A DNA stretch of 64,000 nucleotides from positions 124,001 through 188,000 of the forward strand of contig NZ_VUOK01000040.1 in assembly GCF_009806555.1 (NCBI RefSeq), read 5' to 3'. How positions within the stretch are numbered: position 1 is the first letter of the stretch; the number at the start of each line of letters is the position of its first letter. The position numbers and the translations under genes are program-made. The DNA comes from Methylobacterium sp. 2A (lineage in GTDB: Bacteria > Pseudomonadota > Alphaproteobacteria > Rhizobiales > Beijerinckiaceae). The notes under the pieces are model-generated. The model did not search any database, was not told where the DNA came from, and saw nothing but the letters and a program-made list of their open reading frames with translations. Below, one piece after another: positions 28,313-36,476 of this stretch.

Positions 28313-29311
28313 GTGTCGAAGCGCAAGCCGCTGGTGGTCGTGACGCGACGGCTGCCGGATGCCGTCGAGACGCGGATGCGCGAATTGTTCGACGTCCGCC
28401 TGAGTTCAGATGACGCGCCCCTGGCGGCCGAGGCGATGGCGGCGGCCCTGCGCGAGGCCGACGTTCTGGTCCCCACCGTCACCGACGAGATCGATGCCGG
28501 GCTGATCGCCCAGGCCGGACCGAACCTGCGGCTCATCGCCAATTTCGGCAACGGCGTCGACCATATCGACGTGGCGGCGGCCCTGGAGCGCGGCATCACG
28601 GTCACCAACACGCCCGGCGTGCTGACCGAGGATACAGCCGACATGACCATGGCGCTGATCCTCGCGGTGGCCCGCCGGGTCGCCGAGGGCGCGCGGATCA
28701 TCCCGGACGACGAGTGGACTACCGGCTGGTCGCCGACCTGGATGCTGGGGCGGCGCATCACCGGCAAGCGGCTCGGGATCGTCGGCATGGGCCGCATCGG
28801 TCAGGCGCTCGCCAAGCGCGCCCGGGCCTTCGGGCTGCAGGTCCACTACCACAACCGCCGCCGGGTTCCGGCCGCGATCGAGGGCGCGCTCGACGCCACC
28901 TACTGGGAATCCCTCGATCAGATGCTGGCGCGCGTCGACATCGTGTCGGTGAATTGCCCGCACACGCCCGCGACCTACCACCTGCTCTCGGCGCGGCGCC
29001 TCAAGCTGCTCAAGCCCGAGGCCGTCGTGGTCAACACGGCCCGCGGCGAGGTGATCGACGAGAACGCCCTGGCGCGGCTGATCGAAGGCGGCGAGATCTC
29101 GGCCGCCGGCCTCGACGTGTTCGAGCAGGAGCCCGCGGTGAGCCCGCGCCTCGTGAAGCTCGCCCGGCAGGGCAAGGTCGTCCTGCTGCCGCATATGGGC
29201 TCGGCAACCTACGAGAGTCGCATCGACATGGGCGAGAAGGTCATCATCAACATCAAGACCTTCATGGACGGCCACCGGCCGCCGGACCGGATCCTGCCCA
29301 GCATGCTCTGA
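28313..29311 (+). CDS. D-2-hydroxyacid dehydrogenase (glyoxylate/hydroxypyruvate reductase type)
   Basis: A 332-aa NAD(P)-dependent D-2-hydroxyacid dehydrogenase. Rossmann loop LGIVGMGRIGQALAKRA, the signature VVNTARGEVIDENALARLIE, catalytic Arg in VSVNCPHTPATYHL region and VLLPHMGSATYESRID with the catalytic His place it with glyoxylate/hydroxypyruvate reductases (GyaR/GhrB type). In methylotrophs such an enzyme could work beside the serine-cycle HprA, but hprA itself is usually a different gene, so the substrate stays open. The GTG start has a GGGGAGAG site. It stands alone, convergent with the broken gene that follows. Confidence 0.9.
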   Translation: MSKRKPLVVVTRRLPDAVETRMRELFDVRLSSDDAPLAAEAMAAALREADVLVPTVTDEIDAGLIAQAGPNLRLIANFGNGVDHIDVAAALERGITVTNTPGVLTEDTADMTMALILAVARRVAEGARIIPDDEWTTGWSPTWMLGRRITGKRLGIVGMGRIGQALAKRARAFGLQVHYHNRRRVPAAIEGALDATYWESLDQMLARVDIVSVNCPHTPATYHLLSARRLKLLKPEAVVVNTARGEVIDENALARLIEGGEISAAGLDVFEQEPAVSPRLVKLARQGKVVLLPHMGSATYESRIDMGEKVIINIKTFMDGHRPPDRILPSML

Positions 29312-29321
29312 CGGAGCGCCG

Positions 29322-29803
29322 TCAGAGCGTGAGGGCGGTGGCCGCCAATCGCCTGGCGGCCTCGACACTCTGGAACAGCCGGTCGGTCGTCAGCTTCAGG
29401 AAAGAGAAGCCGAAATCGGGATTCTGATAGTAGAGTTCCTTGAGATCGGAATAGGTTACGCACAGGGCCTTGCCGGGCTCCGTACAGATCAGTGAAGCCG
29501 TGCGGGCGTTGCCGGGCGAAAGCAAGCCGAGTTCGCCGACGATGCCGCCGGCTTGCACCTCGAGATCCGATTCCGGAACCCGGAAGATGCCGCTCTCGAT
29601 GTAGAGCCTCTCACAAAACTCCCGCTGCGCTGGCGCGGCCAGAGGGAAATGTCCGGTGCCCGGGAGTTTTTTGAGGAGCTCTAATACATCTCGTGAGCCG
29701 GATCGCCGGCGCGGAACACCGTTTCGCCCGCGGCGAACGCGCGCTCCGCCCCGAACGGCCGCAACCATGTGAAGGACAGGTCGCCCTCATCGTCAGAGGG
29801 CAT
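29322..29803 (-). pseudogene. Cyclic-nucleotide-binding-type gene disrupted by a MITE
   Basis: The minus strand reads MPSDDEGDLSFTWLRPFGAE, then RAFAAGETVFRAGDPAHEMY and a TAG stop; beyond an 80-bp insertion the frame resumes as YIESGIFRVPESDLEV, GGIVGELGLLSPGNARTASL and YYQNPDFGFSFLKLTTDRLF. The two parts match the intact upstream paralogue (29793-30419) closely, except that this copy lacks its membrane N-terminus. Removing the element plus one TA restores GAG ATG TAT TAC ATC GAG, that is EMYYIE, aligned with DEMYYVE of the paralogue. The insertion stops and shifts the frame. The ATG overlaps the paralogue's stop by 11 bp. Confidence 0.85.
29602..29683. mobile_element. 78-bp MITE with 21-bp inverted repeats and TA target duplication
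   Basis: Ends are GAGCCTCTCACAAAACTCCCG (29604-29624) and CGGGAGTTTTTTGAGGAGCT plus C (29661-29681), inverted repeats of 21 bp with 18 matches. TA flanks both sides (29602-29603 and 29682-29683) as the duplicated target. TA duplication and short inverted ends are the marks of IS630/Tc1-mariner-derived MITEs. No coding capacity; a transposase must act from elsewhere. Confidence 0.8.
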
Positions 29804-30419
29804 CGCCCGCCATCACCTGCGGCTTGGCCATGCCCTGCACGCCCTGGAACAGGCGCTCGCTGGTTAGGCGGAGGAAGTAGAACCCGAATTCCGGGTTCTG
29901 GTAGTACAGTTGCTTCACATCGGAATAGGATACGCACAGGGCGTGTCCGGCCTCGACGCAGACCAGCGAGGCCGTGCGGGTGTTGCCGGGGGACAGCAGG
30001 CCCAGTTCGCCCACGATCCCACCCTTGCGAACCTCGATCCCGACTTCGGGGATCCGGAACACGCCGCTCTCGACGTAGTACATCTCGTCGGCGATGTCGC
30101 CCTTGCGGAACACCACCTCGCCGGTGCCGAACGGGCGCCGGGAGCCGAACGGGCGCAGCCATTCGAGGGAGAGGTCGTTGTCGGCGGCCGTCTCGACGTC
30201 GCGGACGAGGCGCAGCATCTGCCAGAGCCGGTAGGCGTTGAACGGCATCTGGATCAGCTCGGTGAGCACCACCGGCATGCTGCCGATCAGGCTCCCGTAG
30301 GTGATCACCGCACAGCTCGCGCAGAGCGAGATGATCCGCAGGGGGATCATCGTGCTCATGGCGGTGGCCGAGATGGTCAGCGCCGTGCCGAGGTAGCCGA
30401 TCGCCTCGATCCAATCCAT
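29793..30419 (-). CDS. Membrane cyclic-nucleotide-binding-type (Crp-like) domain protein
   Basis: A 208-aa protein with about three hydrophobic segments in the first 75 residues (IEAIGYLGTALTISATAM, MIPLRIISLCASCAVITYGS, SMPVVLTELIQMPFNAYRLW) and a C-terminal cNMP-binding fold (about 100-195): FRKGDIADEMYYVESGVFRI, GGIVGELGLLSPGNTRTASL with the GELGLL phosphate-binding-cassette-like segment. It resembles Popeye-type membrane plus CAP_ED proteins. ATG 30419 is chosen for the GGGGA upstream; a TTG four codons earlier is possible. Ligand unknown. It forms a tandem pair with the pseudogene. Confidence 0.85.
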   Translation of the reverse strand: MDWIEAIGYLGTALTISATAMSTMIPLRIISLCASCAVITYGSLIGSMPVVLTELIQMPFNAYRLWQMLRLVRDVETAADNDLSLEWLRPFGSRRPFGTGEVVFRKGDIADEMYYVESGVFRIPEVGIEVRKGGIVGELGLLSPGNTRTASLVCVEAGHALCVSYSDVKQLYYQNPEFGFYFLRLTSERLFQGVQGMAKPQVMAGDAL

Positions 30420-30452
30420 AATCGTCCCCAAGCCGTTTCCGGGCGGGGATGC

Positions 30453-30479
30453 CCGTCTTGCCGGGTCCCGGCAAGACGG
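30453..30479. promoter_or_regulatory. Perfect 12-bp palindrome (hairpin) between amine oxidase and cNMP-domain genes
   Basis: CCGTCTTGCCGG and CCGGCAAGACGG form a perfect 12-bp inverted repeat around GTC. On the minus strand it lies 18 bp past the amine oxidase stop and about 34 bp before the cNMP-domain start. No U-tract follows, so it may be a weak terminator, an mRNA-stabilising hairpin or an operator. Confidence 0.5.
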
Positions 30480-30497
30480 ACGGCCGCGTTGTGCGCG

Positions 30498-31835
30498 TCA
30501 GGCTGCGCCCGCGCCGAGGCGCAGGGCGACGGCCTCGGCGGCGCGTGCGCCTTCGGCATAGGCTCCGCCGACCGTGCCCCATTGCTCGCGGGACAGAGCC
30601 TCGCCGGCGAACCATAAGGTATCGTCCAGGGATTCCTGCAGGAGCTGGCGCGCCGATGCGTGGCCCGGCGGGACAACGGCCCAGGATCCGCGCGACCAGG
30701 GATCGTGGCGCCACGCGCTGACTGCCGGGATGCTCAGATCGCGCAGACGGCGAGGCCCGAACAGGTCGGCCAGCACGGCCCGGACGTGCCGGCGCACGCC
30801 GTCCGCCCCGGAACCGGCCGCATCCAGGGCCGCAGCCTCCCGCAGGTCGAGCTCGTAATAGTGGAACGGGGTGCCGTCGATGCGGGTCAGCAGGCCCGGC
30901 GGCGTGCGGCGGCGGCCGTGGATCGCGGCCAGACGGTCGCGGCCGCGGAACGGGCTGGATGGCCAGTGCAGCACCGCATGCTCGTAGATCCCGGTGGTGA
31001 AACCGTCGATGGCGGCACGGACCGTGTTCGGCAGCGGCGGCGTGAAGGCCGGCCCGTCGCGCAGCACCATCATGGGGATGGTCACGATCAGCGCCCGCGC
31101 CCGGTAGCTGGCGCCACCGGCGGTCTCGACCCGCACGCGGCCGCCCGACCAGTCGACCCGCGTCACCGCGGTCCCCAGCGCCACCGGCAGCCCGTCGGCG
31201 AGGCGGGCCAGATAATTGCCGTAGCCGTCCGCCAGGAAGAAGTTGTCGCTGTACTCCATGCTGGGAAAGTCGTGGAGCGAGACCTCATCGAGCGGCCGGC
31301 CGGAGACGAGGCCATGGACCTGCGCCACCCGGGAGCCCCAGGGGCCCAGCCCGGGCGGGAGGGCGCGGGCGGCCGGGCGGTCGGCGCCGGGCTGCGCGGC
31401 GCCCCCGGTCATCACCCGGTCCGCCCGCGCGAAGGCCCGGGCATTGGCGCGAACCTCGTCGGGGCGCCCGGGACGGCGTCCGACCCAGACATGGCTGTCC
31501 TGCGGCGCCCGGCGCAGCCGCTCGCCGCGGGCGCGGCCCAGCGCCACCAGGGGGTTGATCGGCCCGGCATGGAGCCAGTGGGCACCGAGATCGAGGGCGT
31601 GGCCGCGCAAAGCCACGGTCAGGGCGCGGCCGCCGACCCGGTCGCGGGCTTCCAACACTCCCACCGACACGCCCTGCGCCGTGAGGGCCCGCGCCGCGCC
31701 GATGCCCGCCGCGCCGGCCCCGATGATCAGCACCTCCGGCGTCTCCGGCAACGGGACGAGCCGGGGCCGGTAGGCCGGTCGGAACGGCCGATCGGCGCTC
31801 TGCGGGGGCGAGATCTCTCGTGTTGCGTCCTGCAC
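30498..31835 (-). CDS. FAD-dependent amine oxidase-like protein
   Basis: A 445-aa flavin amine oxidase/polyamine oxidase-like enzyme. FAD-binding motif VLIIGAGAAGIGAARALTAQ followed by VLEARDRVGGRAL; the C-terminal FAD clamp reads LWFAGEALSREQWGTVGGAY and the body has ALIVTIPMMVLRDG and SAWRHDPWSRGSWAVV. Such enzymes oxidise amines or polyamines with oxygen, or act as phytoene-type desaturases; the SYAVVPPG-like segment favours amine oxidase. No signal peptide is seen. GTG at 31835 follows GAGGAG. Substrate unknown. Confidence 0.88.
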   Translation of the reverse strand: MQDATREISPPQSADRPFRPAYRPRLVPLPETPEVLIIGAGAAGIGAARALTAQGVSVGVLEARDRVGGRALTVALRGHALDLGAHWLHAGPINPLVALGRARGERLRRAPQDSHVWVGRRPGRPDEVRANARAFARADRVMTGGAAQPGADRPAARALPPGLGPWGSRVAQVHGLVSGRPLDEVSLHDFPSMEYSDNFFLADGYGNYLARLADGLPVALGTAVTRVDWSGGRVRVETAGGASYRARALIVTIPMMVLRDGPAFTPPLPNTVRAAIDGFTTGIYEHAVLHWPSSPFRGRDRLAAIHGRRRTPPGLLTRIDGTPFHYYELDLREAAALDAAGSGADGVRRHVRAVLADLFGPRRLRDLSIPAVSAWRHDPWSRGSWAVVPPGHASARQLLQESLDDTLWFAGEALSREQWGTVGGAYAEGARAAEAVALRLGAGAA

Positions 31836-31957
31836 GCGCGCTCCTCGTTCCCTCACCTGCCCTGCCTCGGCCCTGCGGCACGGGCAGCCTTGCGCCGCCG
31901 GCCGCACCGCTCCACAACGCGCCCGCGCCGCGACCGGCGTCGACCGGAACCCACCCG

Positions 31958-32662
31958 ATGCTCGTCGAGTCCGCCGCGGCGGCGTTGCGCCAGACCTTCT
32001 CGCCCCCCCTGCGGGCGATCCTCTGGAAATCGCTGGGCCTGACGCTCGGGCTCCTGGTGCTGGTCTGGCTCGGCCTGACGCGGCTGGTCCAGGCGTTTCA
32101 GGCCAGCCATCACATCTCGTCCCAGTACCCGATCCTCGACACCCTCGCCTACTACCTTGCGGGCTTCGGCCTGTTCGTGGCGCTGGCCTATCTGATGCCG
32201 GCGATCTCGATTCTGGTGGCGGGCTTCTTCCTCGACGACGCGGCCGAAATCGTCGAGCGGACGGACTTCCCCGAGGACCCGCCGGGCCGGGCCATGCCGT
32301 TCGGCACCGCGATGCTCTACGCGGTCCGCTTTGCCGGGGTGACGCTGCTGGTCAACCTCGCGGCGCTCGTGATCTTCTTCGTGCCGGTCATCGGGATCGC
32401 GGCCTTCTTCGGCGCCAACGCCTATCTGCTCGCCCGGGAATATTTCGAGATGGCGGCCGCCCGGTTCCGGCCCTTGCCCGAGGCTGCCGCCATGCGCCGC
32501 GCCTTCTCGGTGCGGACGCTCAGCGCCGGCTGCCTGCTCTCGGCCATGATGGTGGTGCCGATCCTCAATCTCCTGACGCCGCTGTTCGGCATCGCGCTGA
32601 TGGTCCACCTGCACAAGCGCCTCAGCCGGCACCCGCGCCTTGCGGCCCCGCGCCCGTTCTGA
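31958..32662 (+). CDS. EI24/CysZ-like membrane protein
   Basis: A 234-aa inner membrane protein with about four to five hydrophobic segments. The family marks of CysZ/EI24 are visible: an N-terminal amphipathic region before SLGLTLGLLVLVWLGLTRLV, then SILVAGFFLDDAAEIVERTD and the tail LTPLFGIALMVHLHKRL. CysZ mediates sulfate uptake in enterobacteria; here the gene is not next to cysteine genes, so sulfate transport is only suggested by family. ATG at 31958. Divergent from the amine oxidase. Confidence 0.87.
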   Translation: MLVESAAAALRQTFSPPLRAILWKSLGLTLGLLVLVWLGLTRLVQAFQASHHISSQYPILDTLAYYLAGFGLFVALAYLMPAISILVAGFFLDDAAEIVERTDFPEDPPGRAMPFGTAMLYAVRFAGVTLLVNLAALVIFFVPVIGIAAFFGANAYLLAREYFEMAAARFRPLPEAAAMRRAFSVRTLSAGCLLSAMMVVPILNLLTPLFGIALMVHLHKRLSRHPRLAAPRPF

Positions 32663-32754
32663 CCCGCGATGCGGCCAAAGCCCGCGCTGGCCGGGACGGG
32701 CTTTGACCGCTACCTTCGCCGCAGCCGGGCGGGGGCCGGGGCGGAGAGTGATCG

Positions 32755-34029
32755 ATGAAGGCGCACGACGCGGCGCAGGACGTTCCCCCGCCCCCCGGCG
32801 CGATGCCGTTCCTCCTGGTCGGCCTGCTCGGCATCGGTCTGCTCGGCTGGGGCGCCTACGGCCACTGGCAGCGCGACGCCGAGGCGAGCGCGACGCTGGA
32901 GCGGATCAAGACCCTCGTGCCGCAGGTGCGCACGGTGACGGCCGAGCGTGCCGAGGGGCCGCTCGATCTGGTGCTGCCGGGCGAGATGCAGGCCTTCACC
33001 ACCGCGGCCATCGCCGCCCGGGCCACCGGCTACATCGCCGAACGCCGTGTCGACATCGGCGCGCGCGTCAAAGCGGGCGACCTTCTCCTGCGGATCGCGG
33101 CGCCGGACCTCGATCAGCAGCTCGCCCAGGCCGAGGCGCAGGTCGGCCAGCTCAAGGCGCAGCTGCTCCAGGCGCAGGCGCAGGTCGAGCAGGCCCGCGC
33201 CAGCGTGAACCTCGCCAATCTCACCAACAACCGGACCACGACGCTCGCCGTCCAGGGCTGGGCCTCCCGGCAGAACGCCGACACCTCGCAGGCCGGTGTC
33301 CTGTCGCAGGCCGCGACGCTGGCAGCCGCCGAGGCCGGGGTGAAGGTGGCGACCGCCAACATCAAGTCGCAGGAGGCGGCGGTCGAACGGCTGAAGGCAC
33401 TGACCGCATTCGAGCGCGTCGTCGCACCCTTCGACGGCGTCGTCACGATCCGCAACGTCGATGTCGGCGACCTCGTCCGGGCCGATAACGGCGGCACGCC
33501 GCTTCTGAGCATCGATCAGGACAGCACCCTGCGCATCACGGTGAACGTGCCGCAGAACGACGCGGTCGGCGTCCAGCCGGGCGTCAAGGCGGCGATCACG
33601 GTGCCGCAGATCCCCGGCCGGAGCTTCGACGGCTTCGTGGAGCGCAGCTCGGTCGCCCTGAACGCCGCCTCGCGCACGCTGACGACCCAGGTGGACGTGC
33701 CCAATCCCGACCGGCAGCTGCGGGCCGGGCTCTACGCCTACGTGACCCTCAAGATCCCGCGCCAGGCGCCGGCGGTCTCGGTGCCCGCCGAGGCGACGGT
33801 GTTCAACAGCAAGGGGCTTCAGGTCGCGCAGGTCGGCGATGACGACCGCGTGACGTGGCGGACCGTCAAGATCCGGCGCGACCTCGGGCGCACCCTGGAA
33901 CTGGAATCCGGCCTCTCGGCCGACAGCCGCATCATCTACAGCCCGCCGCCGGATCTGCGCGACGGTCAGGCGATCGAGCGCCTCAAGGCGCCCTCGCCGG
34001 AGGCACCGATGCGTTCGGCCCAACGCTGA
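32755..34029 (+). CDS. RND efflux periplasmic adaptor (HlyD/AcrA family)
   Basis: A 424-aa adaptor with an N-terminal membrane anchor (AMPFLLVGLLGIGLLGWGAY, residues 16-35), split biotinyl-lipoyl motifs (AAIAARATGYIAERRVDIGA at about 84-103 and ERVVAPFDGVVTIRNVDVGD later) and an alpha-hairpin rich in Gln/Ala between (QLAQAEAQVGQLKAQLLQAQ). Adaptors of this type link an inner membrane RND pump to an outer membrane channel. No pump gene is adjacent: directly downstream starts a low-GC restriction-modification island. ATG 32755 follows GGAGAG. Whether the island displaced the pump gene is open. Confidence 0.92.
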   Translation: MKAHDAAQDVPPPPGAMPFLLVGLLGIGLLGWGAYGHWQRDAEASATLERIKTLVPQVRTVTAERAEGPLDLVLPGEMQAFTTAAIAARATGYIAERRVDIGARVKAGDLLLRIAAPDLDQQLAQAEAQVGQLKAQLLQAQAQVEQARASVNLANLTNNRTTTLAVQGWASRQNADTSQAGVLSQAATLAAAEAGVKVATANIKSQEAAVERLKALTAFERVVAPFDGVVTIRNVDVGDLVRADNGGTPLLSIDQDSTLRITVNVPQNDAVGVQPGVKAAITVPQIPGRSFDGFVERSSVALNAASRTLTTQVDVPNPDRQLRAGLYAYVTLKIPRQAPAVSVPAEATVFNSKGLQVAQVGDDDRVTWRTVKIRRDLGRTLELESGLSADSRIIYSPPPDLRDGQAIERLKAPSPEAPMRSAQR

Positions 34030-34064
34030 TATCGGTGTGGAATCTAAGACCGTGCCTGATTGTG

Positions 34065-34256
34065 TTACGATCCTGGGCGCCTCCAAGTCTCCCTCATGAC
34101 GCGCTCTTTCCGCTCCACCAGTATCTCCTTCGGCTGAGCGCGCTGTAGCACTTCGACAAGCGAAGCGGCGTCAGTGACGATCGCGGCTAATAGCGCTGTT
34201 GGACCATCGTTCTGCTGCAAGCGTCCTCCACAGCATAGATCGAATGCCATTCGCAC
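34065..34256 (-). CDS. Possible small hypothetical protein at the island edge
   Basis: A 63-codon frame (MRMAFDLCCGGRLQQND start, KERVMRETWRRPGS end) lies 22 bp downstream of the restriction enzyme gene on the same strand and fills most of the 249-bp gap to the efflux adaptor. Codon choice is of the low-GC island type. There is no recognised domain and no clear ribosome binding site. It could be a gene remnant at the island border or spurious. Confidence 0.3.
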   Translation of the reverse strand: MRMAFDLCCGGRLQQNDGPTALLAAIVTDAASLVEVLQRAQPKEILVERKERVMRETWRRPGS

Positions 34257-34278
34257 ATAAACAGATCAGGGCTTCGAT

Positions 34279-35400
34279 CTAAGGGTCGGCTGTTCCGATC
34301 AGACTCGGGAATGGCTGGACCTGTAGCATGTCAGTGAGAGTTGAGAGCGTGAATACTCTTCCTTCAGTGTCACGCACCACTGGCGCGAGCGCATCGTTGA
34401 TTCGCGCCCAGCCGATGCCACCTAAGACGCCTATGAGAGGAACGCCGTTCAAGCGGGTCGCCTCGCTTCGAAGACTCACAAAACGCAGCGCCTTGTCGCG
34501 AGCGGTTCCTCCATTGTTGGTACCTTTGCATTCGAGCATCGCTTTCAAGCTGTCATCTGCCCGATCAAAGACCACAAAGTCGGGTGCCGGCGTCACTTTC
34601 ACCTCAAAGCGTTCAGCAATTTCCGCCTGATTGTGACTTCCGGTGCGAATGAATGGGATACGATTCTCTGTAAAAAGGTCCTCAACCGCATCTTCAATTA
34701 AGTTGCCCCGCTGGGTCGAGGTGGCGTCCAGAACTTGACGAAACGCACCACCGTAATGCCGTTGGTGCAGAAAAATTTTGAGCGGTACTCCATCGGACGC
34801 AAATTCGCTGACCGTCTTCCATCCATTCTGAGTATCAGGCTTTTGTTGTTTGCTCCGCAAACCGGGGGGTGCCTCACCAAACAGCTCATGGTTCATCGTC
34901 ATCGCTATCGTCTTGGCTGCGATTTCAGCCTGCGCTCGTGCGCGCGTCGTCATCGCGCGAGGAGCAACATCACTTCTCTCCATGTTGTCGATTTGTGATG
35001 ATGAAAGTGGCCTGACATCTGTTGTCGCGGCCGCAAGTAAAGAGGCATGCGCAAATTCGTCTTTGGTCAGACCAAGCAGCGTTCGGAATACCAGAAGAGT
35101 GCGTGGGCACTCCGTTATTGCGCGAGCGAGGTCAGCTTCCGCAACCTTGGTAAATCGATCCGTCAGGCGATCAGCCTCATCGTATGCCTCGAAGAAATGG
35201 GGTGGATCATAGAAAGTAGAGGTATGAATATAAGCAAAGTCGGGTGCGAGGTGTGGCATGTAAAGCTTTCGCGCGACGGCCGCGTAGATCGTACCGTGCT
35301 CCCCTGTTCCGTGGCGATGAGGCACCAACCTTATCTGAGCAATGCGTTGTGCCCAGGACGGTGCATCCAAAATGCTCTGGACCGTGTCATGGAGTGCCAT
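34279..35400 (-). CDS. Putative type II restriction endonuclease (PD-(D/E)XK)
   Basis: A 373-aa protein with a nuclease core in its C-terminal half: helix Glu236 in RGNLIEDAVEDLF, Asp274 in PAPDFVVFDR and Glu290-Cys-Lys292 in AMLECKGTNNGG, which make up a PD-(D/E)XK active site. The N-terminal half contains a helical SSSQIDNMERSDVAP-like region that may bind DNA. It begins three bases after the stop of the methyltransferase gene, the standard layout of a restriction-modification pair. Codon use is lower in G/C than that of neighbours, a sign of horizontal transfer. The recognition sequence cannot be read from the sequence. Confidence 0.8.
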   Translation of the reverse strand: MALHDTVQSILDAPSWAQRIAQIRLVPHRHGTGEHGTIYAAVARKLYMPHLAPDFAYIHTSTFYDPPHFFEAYDEADRLTDRFTKVAEADLARAITECPRTLLVFRTLLGLTKDEFAHASLLAAATTDVRPLSSSQIDNMERSDVAPRAMTTRARAQAEIAAKTIAMTMNHELFGEAPPGLRSKQQKPDTQNGWKTVSEFASDGVPLKIFLHQRHYGGAFRQVLDATSTQRGNLIEDAVEDLFTENRIPFIRTGSHNQAEIAERFEVKVTPAPDFVVFDRADDSLKAMLECKGTNNGGTARDKALRFVSLRSEATRLNGVPLIGVLGGIGWARINDALAPVVRDTEGRVFTLSTLTDMLQVQPFPSLIGTADP

Positions 35401-35403
35401 TCG

Positions 35404-36345
35404 TCAACCTATAGAAGGCCCAAGGCAACGGCCTGGCATGTCATCGGCCAAATCCTCATGGATCCGCCGCCGAGCGACTTGCACAAACTCATCATGTATC
35501 TCGAAGCCGAAGGCTTGGCGACCATGACGACGCGCAACGGTGATGGTGGTTCCGCTGCCAGCAAAGGGATCGACGACAATTCCACCCGGCGGCGAGGCAG
35601 CTTTAATGAAGAACTCGGCTAATCCCTCGGGCATCGCTGCTGTGTGTGCGACACCGCGATGCTGGTTGTAAGTCTGTGGTACGGTGACAACGTTGCCCGG
35701 GTCGGCTCCGCCGAGGAGGTAGGTCTTAGTTCGGTCGCGGCCGAAACCAGCCTCGGTATTGCGGCGCCCGAGGGTATCCAGCCTTCTACGCGCAATCTCA
35801 GCCTTGTCGGCCTTGTAAGGAACGCGAACAGCAGCCAAGTCGAAGAACGGCTTCAAGTCCCTTGCGAAGTGATAGACGTATTCGAAGCTATCCTTAGTGC
35901 GTGGACCAAAGCGTCCAGGTACCGCATTTGGCTTGGCCCATATGTATGTCTCGATCCAACGCCAGCCAATGTTCTGCAGCGCTAGGACGAGCTGGTAAAC
36001 ATAAGGATGGCGCTGACCCTTCAGTGAACCGTCCTTTGCAACCCGATTTTTGATGTTGATGATAAGACTGCCGGTCGGCTTGGCTGCCTCGAACATCTCG
36101 CGTGCGAAGGGCAGGAACCATTCAACATAGCGGTCCGGATGGATGCGGCTGTATGCCCGAGCGTCAGCATAAGGTGGTGATGTGAAGAATAAGTCGATAC
36201 TGGCCTTCGGCAACTCCGCCAGAAGCTTCTGGCCATCGCCATGCAGCACGCCGAGCCTCAGGCCATCATGAAGAACCGTGTTGGGCAGCTTGACTGGCGG
36301 CTCTCCTCTAACGTGAACGAGCGCCAAGCCCCGAGGCTTTCTCAT
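35404..36345 (-). CDS. Beta-class DNA methyltransferase (N4-cytosine or N6-adenine)
   Basis: A 313-aa modification enzyme. The catalytic motif IV TSPPY (55-59) comes first and the SAM-binding motif DPFAGSGTT (259-267) near the end, the order of beta-class amino-methyltransferases; SPPY is most frequent in N4-cytosine enzymes. GFEIHDEFVQVARRRI completes the SAM site. It is paired with the restriction enzyme downstream and its ATG overlaps the stop of a 44-codon ORF (ATGA). Third codon positions are less G/C rich than in surrounding genes. The modified site is unknown. Confidence 0.9.
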   Translation of the reverse strand: MRKPRGLALVHVRGEPPVKLPNTVLHDGLRLGVLHGDGQKLLAELPKASIDLFFTSPPYADARAYSRIHPDRYVEWFLPFAREMFEAAKPTGSLIINIKNRVAKDGSLKGQRHPYVYQLVLALQNIGWRWIETYIWAKPNAVPGRFGPRTKDSFEYVYHFARDLKPFFDLAAVRVPYKADKAEIARRRLDTLGRRNTEAGFGRDRTKTYLLGGADPGNVVTVPQTYNQHRGVAHTAAMPEGLAEFFIKAASPPGGIVVDPFAGSGTTITVARRHGRQAFGFEIHDEFVQVARRRIHEDLADDMPGRCLGPSIG

Positions 36346-36476
36346 TTGAGGTCCACTCCGGTCCAGATCCTATAAGCCTTATCGGGTTCTCCCACCCCGA
36401 TCTGTCGCAGCAGAGCATCGACCACAGCTTTTCCTTTGCGCTGCCTCCAAGCCTGCTTCACCTCGGTTGTAAGCAC
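36342..36476 (-). CDS. 44-aa ORF translationally coupled to the methyltransferase
   Basis: A GTG at 36476 opens a frame MLTTEVKQAWRQRKGKAVVD, then ALLRQIGVGEPDKAYRIWTG and VDLK; its TGA overlaps the methyltransferase ATG in an AAATGAG sequence. The next upstream in-frame codon set ends in a stop only nine codons before the GTG, so it is complete or the remnant of a truncated gene. The helical, basic composition is protein-like but I recognise no family; it is shorter than known restriction-modification controller proteins. It probably tunes expression of the pair through coupling. Confidence 0.5.
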   Translation of the reverse strand: MLTTEVKQAWRQRKGKAVVDALLRQIGVGEPDKAYRIWTGVDLK

